From: Galbitalea sp036271795
GTDB lineage: Bacteria > Actinomycetota > Actinomycetes > Actinomycetales > Microbacteriaceae
Reading direction: 5' to 3'
DNA: 64,000 nt
NCBI GenBank assembly: GCA_036271795.1
Contig: DATAZY010000087.1
Coordinates: 35,887 to 99,886 of the forward strand
Shown here: positions 39,625 through 48,338 of the stretch, in pieces
How the letters are laid out: the number at the start of each line of letters is the position of its first letter
Numbering within the stretch: the first letter of the stretch is position 1
Translations under genes and position numbers: made by a program
Notes under the pieces: model-generated
Seen by the model: only the letters and a program-made list of their open reading frames with translations
Told to the model about the DNA's origin: nothing
Databases searched by the model: none

Positions 39625-41090
39625 TTTGCCGGTGCCTCGAGAGTCAGGGCCTCCTGGCGGCGAATTGCCGCCCGGCTGAAGATGAGTGTCCCAACGAATC
39701 CGATCACGAGGGCGAGCAGAACGCCGAGGTTCGATCCGGCCCAGTCGAGCCGGAACGCACCCTTCGCATCGCCGAAGAAGTAACCCTGCCATGCCAGCCA
39801 CGGAGCGTAGGTGTTCGTCACGAGCCCCCAGCCGACGACGGTGCCAACGACGAGCAGAATGATCGCCGACCAGCGCACGGCGCCGTACCGCCCCGTGCTG
39901 AGATAGAGGTCCTTTTCGCTGTAATTCTTCTTACGCAGGGCGATGTCGGCCAGGAAGATTCCGCACCACGCCGCGACCGGAACGCCGAGGGTGATCAGGA
40001 AGCCCTGGAACGGGAAGAAGAAGTTTGAAGCTATGAAGACCACGTAAATGGATCCGAGGATCATGATGACCCCATCGATTCCCGCCGCAGCCGGGCGCGG
40101 AATCCGCACGCCAGCGGTGAGGAGAGCGAGGCCGGAAGAGTAGATGTCCAGGACTGCCCCGCCGATGAGGCCGAGGATTGCCACGATGATGAACGGGATG
40201 AGGAACCAGATCGGCAGGATCGAACTCAATGCGCCGATCGGGTCGTTGTAGATCGCGGTGTCGAGTTTGCCCGAAGATCCAGCGAGCATCAGACCGAAGA
40301 TCAACAGAACGACGGGCGCAAGAGACGAACCGAAGGCAGTCCAGCCGACCACCCCAGAGCTTTTCGCGGTCCGCGGCAGATAACGCGAGTAGTCGGACGC
40401 GGCATTGACCCAGCCGAGGCCGAATCCGGTCATCATGAACACCAGCCCGCCGATGACTGCGGGGAGCTTGCCACTGGGGAGCGCCGACAGCGCGGCCCAG
40501 TTGATGCTGCCCACAGTGAGAACGATGTAGATGACGGTCAGGATGCCGGTGGCGATCGTGATCCACAGCTGGATTCGCATGATGGCGTTGAAGCCGAGAA
40601 CGCCGCCCGCGATGATCAGCAGCGCGACCACAATCAGGGCGACGACCTTGGTTACGGTTCCGCCATCCCAACCCAGACGGGTGAAGACGGTTGCGGTCGC
40701 GAGGACGGCGAGCGAGGTGAGAACCGTCTCCCAGCCGACCGTCAGGATCCAGGACAGAATCGACGGCACGGCATTGCCGCGAACGCCGAAGGCAGCCCTG
40801 CTGAGCACCATCGTCGGCGCCGAGCCGCGCTTGCCCGCGATCGCCACAAAGCCGCAAAGGACGAACGAGACCACAATGCCGATCACGCCAACGATGACCG
40901 CCTGCGCGAACGAGACCTTGAATGCGAGCAGAAAGCTTCCGTAGCCAATCCCGAGAACGGAAACGTTGGCCGCAAACCACGGCCAGAACAGGCTGCGCGT
41001 CTTGCCTTTGCGCTCGCCCTCCGAAATTGTGTTGATGCCGTTGAGCTCCACGCGGGGCCGCGCGGGCGCTTCAGTTGTGGGGGTTGCCAC
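39621..41090 (-). CDS. NCS1-family nucleobase/nucleoside permease
   Basis: 489 residues from GTG 41090, chosen because GAGGA lies about nine bases upstream (the GTG at 41108 has none). Twelve spans in the pattern of cytosine/purine/allantoin permeases (CodB/NCS1), with SLFWPWFAANVSVLGIGYGSFLLAF in the first span, AFGVRGNAVPSILSWILTVGWE and WVNAASDYSRYLPRTA. First gene of the operon; it brings the substrate in and probably reflects its class: a base, nucleoside or hydantoin-like compound. Confidence 0.9.
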   Translation of the reverse strand: MATPTTEAPARPRVELNGINTISEGERKGKTRSLFWPWFAANVSVLGIGYGSFLLAFKVSFAQAVIVGVIGIVVSFVLCGFVAIAGKRGSAPTMVLSRAAFGVRGNAVPSILSWILTVGWETVLTSLAVLATATVFTRLGWDGGTVTKVVALIVVALLIIAGGVLGFNAIMRIQLWITIATGILTVIYIVLTVGSINWAALSALPSGKLPAVIGGLVFMMTGFGLGWVNAASDYSRYLPRTAKSSGVVGWTAFGSSLAPVVLLIFGLMLAGSSGKLDTAIYNDPIGALSSILPIWFLIPFIIVAILGLIGGAVLDIYSSGLALLTAGVRIPRPAAAGIDGVIMILGSIYVVFIASNFFFPFQGFLITLGVPVAAWCGIFLADIALRKKNYSEKDLYLSTGRYGAVRWSAIILLVVGTVVGWGLVTNTYAPWLAWQGYFFGDAKGAFRLDWAGSNLGVLLALVIGFVGTLIFSRAAIRRQEALTLEAPAK

Positions 41091-41182
41091 AGGGGATCCT
41101 CTCGTCACGGTCTGTGCGGGGTGAACCTGTTCAGACCTGTTCAGTCGGTTTCCGCAAACCTAGCGCCGCGCGAACACGCCTG

Positions 41183-42391
41183 TCAACGGATGCGACGGCG
41201 CGCCAGCCAGAAGTTGGACGCGATGATGAACGCGACTCCCACGACCGTGATGATCACGTCCACCAGCGGGAGAACATGAAGTCCGTACTCGTCGAGAAGG
41301 ATCCCGCCGATGAGCGCCCCGCCCCCGATACCGATGTTGAACGAGGTCGTCAGCAGAGCGGCGGCCGTCTCCCGGATTCGCGGCGACGCAACGTGCAGCA
41401 TCCTCGTTTGCACCATCGCGGGACCACCGCCGAATGCCGCACCCCAGACGATGACGGCTCCGATTACGACGGGTTGGCTGCCGCCGAACATCCACAGGAC
41501 GAGCACAGACACAGCGACAAACACGAATGCGACGATGAGTCCGCCCCGCGGGAAGCGGTCCGCGACCGCTCCGGCAAGTACGAGTCCGACGGCACCCGCA
41601 CCTCCGTACAACAGCAGCAGGCCCGGGACGCCGCCGGCTCCAAATCCTCCGACGGTAATGAGCCACGGCGCGATGTAGGTGTAGAAGATGTTCTGCGCGA
41701 CGATCAGCAGCATGATGACGGCGCAGACGATGAGCACCGCCGGGATGCTGCGATCCTTCCGCACCGGCAACGGGATCTCGCCCGTCGTAAGTCGAACCCG
41801 GTGGTCGACCGCGGGCAGGAAGCGCACAACGAGCACGCACAGGATCAGGATGAGCCCCGCCATGAATGCGAAGGCCAGGCGCCAGCCCAACGCGTGCCCG
41901 ATCGCGGTACCCACGGGTACCCCGAGAACAAAAGCCGCGGTCGCGCCACCCGACGTAATCGCGACGGCGCGCCCGAGTTGATGCTTGGGGACGAGGTGAG
42001 CCGCGTAGGCGCCGACCACGGCCCAAAACAATCCGTGAGCGAGACCTCCGACAACCCGCGCGACGACGAGCAGGCCGTATGTCGGTGCGATCGCGGCGAG
42101 AAGCGCGCCGAAGGCGATCACAATCAGCACGATGATGACGATCGGTTTACGTGAGAATCTGCGGGTCAGGATCGACAGCGGGGTGGTCGCAACGACGACC
42201 GTCGCCGCGAAGATCGTCACGAGCAGCCCGACCTGCGAGAGCGACACGTGGTAGTCGTGCGCCATCTCCGGCAGCAGGCCGGTGGGTAGAAACTCCGTGG
42301 TGACCGAGACGAAGATCGCGAGGGCCAGTGTGACGAGGCCGACCCAGGGAAACGGACGCACCGACGCGTTCTCGGTGATCGGTGCAGCCAT
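41183..42391 (-). CDS. MFS exporter, AraJ/YdhP type
   Basis: 402 residues from ATG 42391; the longer upstream frame is antisense shadow of purU. Twelve spans. Characteristic segments of the DHA1 drug- and sugar-efflux group: FVSVTTEFLPTGLLPEMAHDYHVSLSQVGLLVTIFA and LSILTRRFSRKP with the loop 2-3 basic motif. Probably extrudes arabinose-like sugars or drugs by proton antiport; substrate not predictable. Divergent from purU over about 40 bp. Confidence 0.88.
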   Translation of the reverse strand: MAAPITENASVRPFPWVGLVTLALAIFVSVTTEFLPTGLLPEMAHDYHVSLSQVGLLVTIFAATVVVATTPLSILTRRFSRKPIVIIVLIVIAFGALLAAIAPTYGLLVVARVVGGLAHGLFWAVVGAYAAHLVPKHQLGRAVAITSGGATAAFVLGVPVGTAIGHALGWRLAFAFMAGLILILCVLVVRFLPAVDHRVRLTTGEIPLPVRKDRSIPAVLIVCAVIMLLIVAQNIFYTYIAPWLITVGGFGAGGVPGLLLLYGGAGAVGLVLAGAVADRFPRGGLIVAFVFVAVSVLVLWMFGGSQPVVIGAVIVWGAAFGGGPAMVQTRMLHVASPRIRETAAALLTTSFNIGIGGGALIGGILLDEYGLHVLPLVDVIITVVGVAFIIASNFWLARRRIR

Positions 42392-42430
42392 CGCACCCAG
42401 CGTACCCAACCCGGGCCCTACGCTTGAGAC

Positions 42431-43288
42431 GTGAGCGCGAACACGACCCACTGGATCCTGACGCTGATCTGCCGCGACCAGCCGGGCATCGTGCACGCGA
42501 TCAGTGGTGCGATCGTTGAGGCCGCCGGAAACATCACAGAATCCCAGCAGTTCTCGAGCGCGGACACCGGCACCTTCTTCATGAGGCTCCAGGTCGAGTC
42601 GGCCATCGACGCGGCAGGCTTCGAGCGCGCGATCGAGCCCGTTACCTCGAAGTACGGGATGGCCTGGCAGCTCGACGTCGTTGGTCGCAGGCTGCGGACC
42701 CTGGTCCTCGTTTCCACAGCCGGCCACTGCCTGGGCGACCTGCTCTACCGGGAGCGCGCGGGCCAGCTCTCGGTCGACATACCACTCGTGCTGAGCAACC
42801 ACCGGGACCTCGCCGACCTCGCCGAGTTCTACGGCATCCCGTTCGAGTCTCATGCCGTCACGAACGCCGGACAGAAGCTCGCATTCGAGGACCGCGTGAT
42901 CGACGTGGTCGAAAAGCACGACATCGAACTCGTCGTCCTCGCCCGCTACATGCAGATCCTGTCTCCGGAGCTGTGCGCGGAGCTCAGCGGGCGAGTCATC
43001 AACATCCACCACTCCTTCCTGCCGGGTTTCAAGGGCGCAAACCCCTACAAGCAGGCTCACGCCAGGGGCGTCAAACTCATCGGCGCGACCGCGCACTTCG
43101 TCACCAGCGACCTCGACGAGGGGCCGATCATCGAGCAGAACGTGGTGCGCGTCGACCACTCCCGCTCCCCCGCCGAACTCGTCGCGATCGGCCAGGACGA
43201 GGAGTCGCGCACTCTCAGCCAGGCCGTCAAATGGTTCGCCGAGCGGCGAGTGCTCCTCGACCAGCACCGCACAATCATCTTCAGGTAG
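42431..43288 (+). CDS. purU: Formyltetrahydrofolate deformylase PurU
   Basis: 285 residues from GTG 42431. Hydrolyses 10-formyl-THF to THF and formate, balancing the one-carbon pool. N-terminal ACT domain (about 5-85: WILTLICRDQPGIVHAISGAIVEAAGNI) and C-terminal formyltransferase-like domain with VLSNHRDLADLAEFYGIPF, INIHHSFLPGFKGANPY carrying the catalytic Asn/His, and GATAHFVTSDLDEGPIIEQ carrying the catalytic Asp. Only 11 bases precede nagA, so these two may share a transcript. Confidence 0.95.
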   Translation: MSANTTHWILTLICRDQPGIVHAISGAIVEAAGNITESQQFSSADTGTFFMRLQVESAIDAAGFERAIEPVTSKYGMAWQLDVVGRRLRTLVLVSTAGHCLGDLLYRERAGQLSVDIPLVLSNHRDLADLAEFYGIPFESHAVTNAGQKLAFEDRVIDVVEKHDIELVVLARYMQILSPELCAELSGRVINIHHSFLPGFKGANPYKQAHARGVKLIGATAHFVTSDLDEGPIIEQNVVRVDHSRSPAELVAIGQDEESRTLSQAVKWFAERRVLLDQHRTIIFR

Positions 43289-43299
43289 GGAACTCAGAA

Positions 43300-44433
43300 G
43301 TGACCATCCTCTTCACACACGCTCGAAAGCTGGATGCGGCAGGGCAGGTGGACGACTTCTGGATGCTGGTCGACGACGACACGATCGTCTCGACCGGCGC
43401 GGGCAATGGCCCCGCAGCAGACCAGACGATCGACGTCGGCGGAGCGTGGTTGACGCCCGGTTTCATCGACCTGCACTCTCACGGCGCGGGCGGCTTCTCC
43501 TATGACGACGGGGTGGACGCGATCACGGGCGGCGTCGCCATCCATCGCGCGCACGGGACGACGCGGTCCGTCATCAGCCTCGTCACCAACCCGATTCCGA
43601 TGCTCGAGGCCAGTCTCGCCGGTATCGCCGAGCTCGCGGCGGTCGATCCGCTCATCCTCGGGTCACACCTGGAGGGACCGTACCTGTCGCCAGAGCGAGC
43701 CGGCGCACACAATCCCGCGCTCCTTCGCGAGCCTCAGCCCGGCGAGCTGAACCGGCTGATGGATGCGGCACACGGCACGCTCAGGCAACTCACGATTGCC
43801 CCGGAATTACCCAACGCGCTCGAGCTGATCGAAATCCTGGTGGAGAACGAAATCGTGGTCGCCGTCGGCCACAGCCAGGCCGACTTCGCGCTGGCGCGGA
43901 AGACGTTCGACATCGGCGCGCGGCTGCTCACCCATGCGTTCAATGCCATGCCGGGGATCGGCCACCGCGCACCCGGACCCGTCATCGCTGCGTTCGAAGA
44001 CAGTCGCGTCACTCTTGAGCTGATCCTCGACGGCGAGCACGTGCACCCGGATGTCGCCGCTCTTGCGTTCCGATCGGCACCCGGACGGATCGCACTCATC
44101 ACCGACGCGATGTCGGCGGCGGGCTCGTCAGACGGGGACTACGACCTCGGAACCCTCACGGTTGAGGTGCGCGACGGCGCTGCCCACATCGCGGGAACCG
44201 ACATCCTCGCGGGATCGACTCTGACCCAGGACCGCGCGCTGCGGTTCGCGATCGAGAAGGTGCGAGTCAACCCTGTCGAGGCGGTCGCTGCACTCACCCT
44301 TACGCCGGCAACGGTGTTGGGCCTCGAGTCACGACACGGGCTCCTCGCCGCCGGCTACGCATCCGACGCCGTCCAGCTCGATTCGCGCTGGCGGGTCGAG
44401 CACGTCTGGGCAAACGGCGTCGCACTGAGCTAA
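43300..44433 (+). CDS. nagA: N-acetylglucosamine-6-phosphate deacetylase NagA
   Basis: 377 residues from GTG 43300 with GGGAA upstream. Removes acetate from GlcNAc-6-P. Metal site HSHG at His59/His61, HLEGPYLS with the metal Glu, GHSQADF, LTHAFNAM and the catalytic Asp in ALITDAMSAAG. Convergent with nagB, so GlcNAc catabolism is split over two units that meet at the 44488-44598 repeat. A longer upstream frame is antisense or out-of-frame shadow of purU. Confidence 0.95.
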   Translation: MTILFTHARKLDAAGQVDDFWMLVDDDTIVSTGAGNGPAADQTIDVGGAWLTPGFIDLHSHGAGGFSYDDGVDAITGGVAIHRAHGTTRSVISLVTNPIPMLEASLAGIAELAAVDPLILGSHLEGPYLSPERAGAHNPALLREPQPGELNRLMDAAHGTLRQLTIAPELPNALELIEILVENEIVVAVGHSQADFALARKTFDIGARLLTHAFNAMPGIGHRAPGPVIAAFEDSRVTLELILDGEHVHPDVAALAFRSAPGRIALITDAMSAAGSSDGDYDLGTLTVEVRDGAAHIAGTDILAGSTLTQDRALRFAIEKVRVNPVEAVAALTLTPATVLGLESRHGLLAAGYASDAVQLDSRWRVEHVWANGVALS

Positions 44434-44487
44434 TTGCACGCGGCGAGGCGTCAGATTGTTAGCGGCGTGGGTCCCATCACGGTCACG

Positions 44488-44598
44488 TAATTCAGGAGGG
44501 TATCGGCTTGGTTGCTCGAAATCTGTCACTTTGGTAGACGCCAGCGGACTTCAGTCACATGGCATCCTGAAGTAGGAACCCGACCTCCTGAATTAGGA
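44488..44598. repeat. Second TAATTCAGGAG inverted-repeat element
   Basis: TAATTCAGGAGG (44488-44499) faces CCTCCTGAATTA (44584-44595), a perfect 12-bp inverted pair. A direct near-copy TCCTGAAGTAGGA (44565-44577) of TCCTGAATTAGGA (44586-44598) sits inside the right arm. The core matches the element at 3539-3655. It lies between the convergent nagA and nagB and may double as a terminator; no gene is visible in 44434-44654. Confidence 0.65.
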
Positions 44599-44654
44599 GA
44601 GTGGCGTCCGTCGAGGGCGCGGCGGGAAGAATCCACCACGCGACGGGGTACGGA

Positions 44655-45428
44655 CTAGGGCGTCTCCCACGGCAGCCGGTTGGCCCACGCGAAGCGGTAG
44701 TAGTCGGCGTTTTTCAGCTGGGATGCCGCCGCCTCATCCACGATGACCGTGACGTGCGGGTGCAGCTGGACGACGGATCCCGGGGCGCTCGCCGTCAGCG
44801 GCCCCTCGATCGCGGCGGCGATAGCCGGTGCCTTGGATGCGCCGAAGGCGAGCAGGACGAGATGCCTCGCGCGCAGGATGGTTCCAAGCCCCTGGGTGAG
44901 ACAGTGCGTCGGGACCTCGTCGGGAGCGGCGAAGAAGCGCGCGTTGTCTGCGCGGGTGCGCTCGGTGAGAGTCTTGACCCTCGTCAGTGAGCCGAAGGAT
45001 GATCCCGGCTCGTTGAATCCGACGTGTCCGGTCCCGCCGATGCCGAGGAGCTGGATGTCGACGCCGCCGGCGGCAACGAGGTCGGCTTCGTAGCGCTCGC
45101 CTGCGCCCTGCAGCGGACCACCGTCGTCGCCGGGAACCCGGACGAGCGCTGGGGTCATCCCGAGCGGTTCGACAACGTCCCGAGTGATGACCGCGCGATA
45201 GCTCTGCGGATGGCCCGCAGGCAGGCCGACGTACTCGTCGAGGGCGAAGCCGCGCACCCGGCTGAGGTCGAGCCCCCGGCGCGCGATCGCCGTATAACTC
45301 GATAGCGGGGTGGACCCGGTGGCGAGACCGAGCACGCCGTTCGGGTTGCGTCCGATGAGCGCAGCGACGGCGTCGGCCGTGATCTCACCCGCGGCCTCCT
45401 GCGTCTCAATGATGACTACTTCTGCCAT
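44655..45428 (-). CDS. nagB: Glucosamine-6-phosphate deaminase NagB
   Basis: 257 residues from ATG 45428, overlapping the ROK kinase end by 13 bases. Converts GlcN-6-P to fructose-6-P and ammonia. LGLATGSTPLSSY phosphate loop, GFALDEYVGL with the catalytic Asp, and LGIGGTGHVGFNEPGSSF with the His/Glu pair. The start six codons earlier (45446) has no better signal. Normal length for the short NagB class, without the E. coli allosteric tail. Confidence 0.94.
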   Translation of the reverse strand: MAEVVIIETQEAAGEITADAVAALIGRNPNGVLGLATGSTPLSSYTAIARRGLDLSRVRGFALDEYVGLPAGHPQSYRAVITRDVVEPLGMTPALVRVPGDDGGPLQGAGERYEADLVAAGGVDIQLLGIGGTGHVGFNEPGSSFGSLTRVKTLTERTRADNARFFAAPDEVPTHCLTQGLGTILRARHLVLLAFGASKAPAIAAAIEGPLTASAPGSVVQLHPHVTVIVDEAAASQLKNADYYRFAWANRLPWETP

Positions 45429-46318
45429 GGTGTCCGTCCCAGCCACGCGGCACCGATAGCCGCGGTCGACAGCCCCGGCGGCAGGATGCGCATCCGCCCG
45501 CCGAGCTCTAGTGAGGTGATGAAAGGTGAGGCCGATTCCCAGTCCGCAACGATGCGGCGAACCGCGTCGAGGAGCTCGTTCCCCATGTTGCTGATGCCGC
45601 CGCCGATCACGACGACGTCAACATCGAGAGTCAGCACGAGGATTCGGATCGCAGACGCGACCCCCACAAACATCCTGTCGCGGATCTCCAGCGCACGGGC
45701 GTCACCCGCAGCAGCGGCGACGAGCATGTCCGTCACCGACCCGGGGCGCTGCGACGCGATCCCCGATCCGGATGCCAGCACCTCGAGTGCGCCGGGCTGG
45801 CCGTCGGCATCCGGCGGGCCGGCGGGATCGATGAGGATGTGACCGATTTCGCCTGCGGCACCCCTCGACCCACGCCAGAGCTCACCGCCGAGCACGAGGC
45901 CGGCCGCGAGGCCAGTGCCGAGATTGAGGTAGGCAAGCGAGTCGGGGTCGGCGAGGCTCAACTGGTGAAAAGCTCCGAGGGCGGCCGCGTTGACATCGTT
46001 CTCGACCCGGACGGTCGCCGCGAGCTCATCCTCGAGCAGATGCCCGAGGTCGAGCAGCTGGACACCGAGGTTCCGCGCGTGGGTGACCGTACCGCGCTCC
46101 ACGTCGACCGCGCCAGGAATGCCTACCCCGATGGAGGTGAACCTGGCTGGCGAGACGCCCGATTCCTCGGCGAGCTCCCGAATTGCCGCCGTCGCCGTGG
46201 CGAGCACCGCGTCCGGGCCCCAGCCCGTCGGCAGGCGCAGCGAATGCACGACCGTCCCCGCGTCGTCGAGCACCACGCCATCCGTGTTGGTGCCGCCGAT
46301 GTCAATTCCGACTCTCAT
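45416..46318 (-). CDS. ROK-family sugar kinase (probable GlcNAc kinase)
   Basis: 300 residues. ATP-binding GIDIGGTNTDGVVLDD at the N-terminus and GIGVPGAVD are ROK hallmarks; GAAGEIGHILIDP has the conserved Glu-x-Gly-His of ROK kinases, but the usual Cys-rich zinc site (CxCGxxGC) after it is missing and replaced by PDADGQPGALEVLASG. Lies between nagB and the ABC importer, so GlcNAc (or another hexosamine) is the likely substrate. Confidence 0.88.
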   Translation of the reverse strand: MRVGIDIGGTNTDGVVLDDAGTVVHSLRLPTGWGPDAVLATATAAIRELAEESGVSPARFTSIGVGIPGAVDVERGTVTHARNLGVQLLDLGHLLEDELAATVRVENDVNAAALGAFHQLSLADPDSLAYLNLGTGLAAGLVLGGELWRGSRGAAGEIGHILIDPAGPPDADGQPGALEVLASGSGIASQRPGSVTDMLVAAAAGDARALEIRDRMFVGVASAIRILVLTLDVDVVVIGGGISNMGNELLDAVRRIVADWESASPFITSLELGGRMRILPPGLSTAAIGAAWLGRTPWQK

Positions 46319-46369
46319 TGCTGCTTTCTCGTTCGGGGCGGCGTCGATCCACGTGATCGCACCCGCGGT

Positions 46370-47275
46370 CTATTTGATCGCACCTGCGGTGAGTCCGCTG
46401 ACCACTCGACCCTCGATGAGTGCGAACAGCACGATGACGGGCACCATGGCGATCAGCGATCCGGCAAACAGATGCCCCCAGTCGATCGAGTATTGCCCGA
46501 CATAGTTGTTGATCGCCACCGTCAGCGGTCGGCCGTCGTCGGGCGCACTGAGAGTCAGGGTGAGTGCCACGAGGAACTCATTCCAAGCGCTAATAAAGGT
46601 AAAAATCAGTGCCGTCACGATACCGGGCATGGCGAGCGGAAGCGTGATTCTCATCATCGCGCCCACTCTGGTGCATCCATCAACGACCGCGGCCTCCTCC
46701 AGTTCGACCGGAATCGACGAGAAGAACGCGTTCAGGATCCAGACCGCGAATGCCATGTTGAATCCGGCATTGATCAGGATGAGTGAAAGCGTCGGAGACG
46801 GGAGGTTGAATCCCAGGAATTCTCGCTGGATGCCGACCAGCATGGCCGCGGGCTGGAACATCTGCGTTGCCAGAACCAGCAGCAGAAAAAGGGCCCGACC
46901 CCGAAATCTGCGCCGTGCGGTGAAATACGCGGCGGGAAGCGCGACGAGGAGTACCAACACCGTTGCGCCGCCCGCGACCTGGAGGCTGGTCGCGAGATTG
47001 CCGCCAAATCCGGTGCTCCAGATCGTTGCGAAGTTGGACCAGTCGAAGTGTGTTGGCAGGAAGTTGCGGCTGAGGAGCTCGTTGGCGGGACGAGCGGCGA
47101 CAACAACCATCTCCAGATAGGGGAGCAGGAAAATGACCGCGACAGCAAAAGCGCCAAGGGCGAGGAAGAACTTCTTCGTCGCGGTGCGACCGCCAGGGCC
47201 CCCGCTCGACGTGCGCCGCGATTTCGGCACAACGCGTCCTGACGCAAATGCCCTGTCGGGAGTGGTGACGGCCAT
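46370..47275 (-). CDS. Sugar ABC transporter permease (MalG type)
   Basis: 301 residues from ATG 47275, one base after the upstream permease stop. Six spans with the EAA motif EAAVVDGCTRVGAMMRITLPLAMPG. Pairs with the MalF-type permease and the binding protein upstream. No ATPase gene is in the operon, so the importer must use a shared ATPase such as MsiK, as many actinobacterial sugar importers do. Confidence 0.92.
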   Translation of the reverse strand: MAVTTPDRAFASGRVVPKSRRTSSGGPGGRTATKKFFLALGAFAVAVIFLLPYLEMVVVAARPANELLSRNFLPTHFDWSNFATIWSTGFGGNLATSLQVAGGATVLVLLVALPAAYFTARRRFRGRALFLLLVLATQMFQPAAMLVGIQREFLGFNLPSPTLSLILINAGFNMAFAVWILNAFFSSIPVELEEAAVVDGCTRVGAMMRITLPLAMPGIVTALIFTFISAWNEFLVALTLTLSAPDDGRPLTVAINNYVGQYSIDWGHLFAGSLIAMVPVIVLFALIEGRVVSGLTAGAIK

Positions 47276-47276
47276 G

Positions 47277-48248
47277 TCAGTCGACCTGCTCTTTCCAGTG
47301 GGTCGCACGCAAGTAGATGAGAACGATCACGATGACCATCGCAAAGTTGATGACCGACATCGCGGCAGACTCACCGATGAAACTCTGCTTGAGCGTGAAC
47401 ATGAAGACCGTCGACGTGCTGGTGGAATACCCCGGCCCGCCCCCGGTCATCTCCCAGATGATCGGGAACGAATTGAACACGTTGATGACGTTGATCAGAG
47501 TCGCAACGAGTATGGCTGGGCGAATCATGGGGAGCGTGATGCCCCGGTAGAGCTTCCAGTGCGACGCGCCATCGATTCGTGCGGCCTCGTAGACCTCGCC
47601 CGGGATGGACTGCAGCCCGGAAAGCAGCGCATAGGTGGAGAAGGGGAGCGACACGAACACGGCGACGACCATCATCCAGATCAGTGCCGTCACCGGTCTT
47701 CCGAGCCAGTCCGCCTGGTTCGAGTTGAAGGACTTCAGCAGGCCGACGTCGTGCAGCAGCACGTTGATCACGCCGTTGTTGGCATCCAGCGCCCAGCGGA
47801 AAATGAGCGCGGTCATCATGACCGAGGATGCCCATGGAACGATGAGCGCCCACCGCGCGACCCGACGACCCGGGAAATGCGCATTAAACAGTTGGGCGAG
47901 TCCGAGCGAGATCACCATCGTTACCGCGACGACACCAACGGTCCAGATCACCGTGCGCAGAAGCACGCCGGGGAGCGCCGACTCCTGAAAGAGCGTGAGG
48001 AAGTTCTTGATGCCTGCCCAGCCGAGCACGAAGCCATCCGGACTGATCTGCTGCAGCGAGGACTGCACCATCACGACGACGGGCAACAGCACGACAATGA
48101 CGATCAGCAGGATGGCCGGGCCGATCCAGGCGAGGGGTGTCAACGCGCGAAGCAGCCTCCGCCACCGCGATCCGCGGAATTGCGGCGAGCGATTCCTGGC
48201 ACGCGAGGTCGGCACCTCAGCCAGACCGCGGGACGAAGAGACTGTCAT
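47277..48248 (-). CDS. Sugar ABC transporter permease (MalF type)
   Basis: 323 residues. An N-terminal cytoplasmic tail with Arg-rich residues, then six spans; EAA loop YEAARIDGASHWKLYRGITLPMIRPAI. The proline- and glycine-rich GGGPGYSTSTSTVFMF is typical for CUT1 importers. Co-transcribed with its MalG-type partner and with the binding protein gene 90 bp upstream. Confidence 0.92.
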   Translation of the reverse strand: MTVSSSRGLAEVPTSRARNRSPQFRGSRWRRLLRALTPLAWIGPAILLIVIVVLLPVVVMVQSSLQQISPDGFVLGWAGIKNFLTLFQESALPGVLLRTVIWTVGVVAVTMVISLGLAQLFNAHFPGRRVARWALIVPWASSVMMTALIFRWALDANNGVINVLLHDVGLLKSFNSNQADWLGRPVTALIWMMVVAVFVSLPFSTYALLSGLQSIPGEVYEAARIDGASHWKLYRGITLPMIRPAILVATLINVINVFNSFPIIWEMTGGGPGYSTSTSTVFMFTLKQSFIGESAAMSVINFAMVIVIVLIYLRATHWKEQVD

Positions 48249-48338
48249 GATTTCCTAATTCTTCGGGTCGGACGATGAGGTGCCCGGGTGATTCCTGTGA
48301 CCCACCCGAGCACCTCGATTCCCTACGTCAGGCGCCGA

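Noticed and set aside
41183..43267. 694-codon open frame on the minus strand
   Set aside because: Only the last 402 codons are the MFS exporter; the upstream part lies antisense to purU and has no domain.
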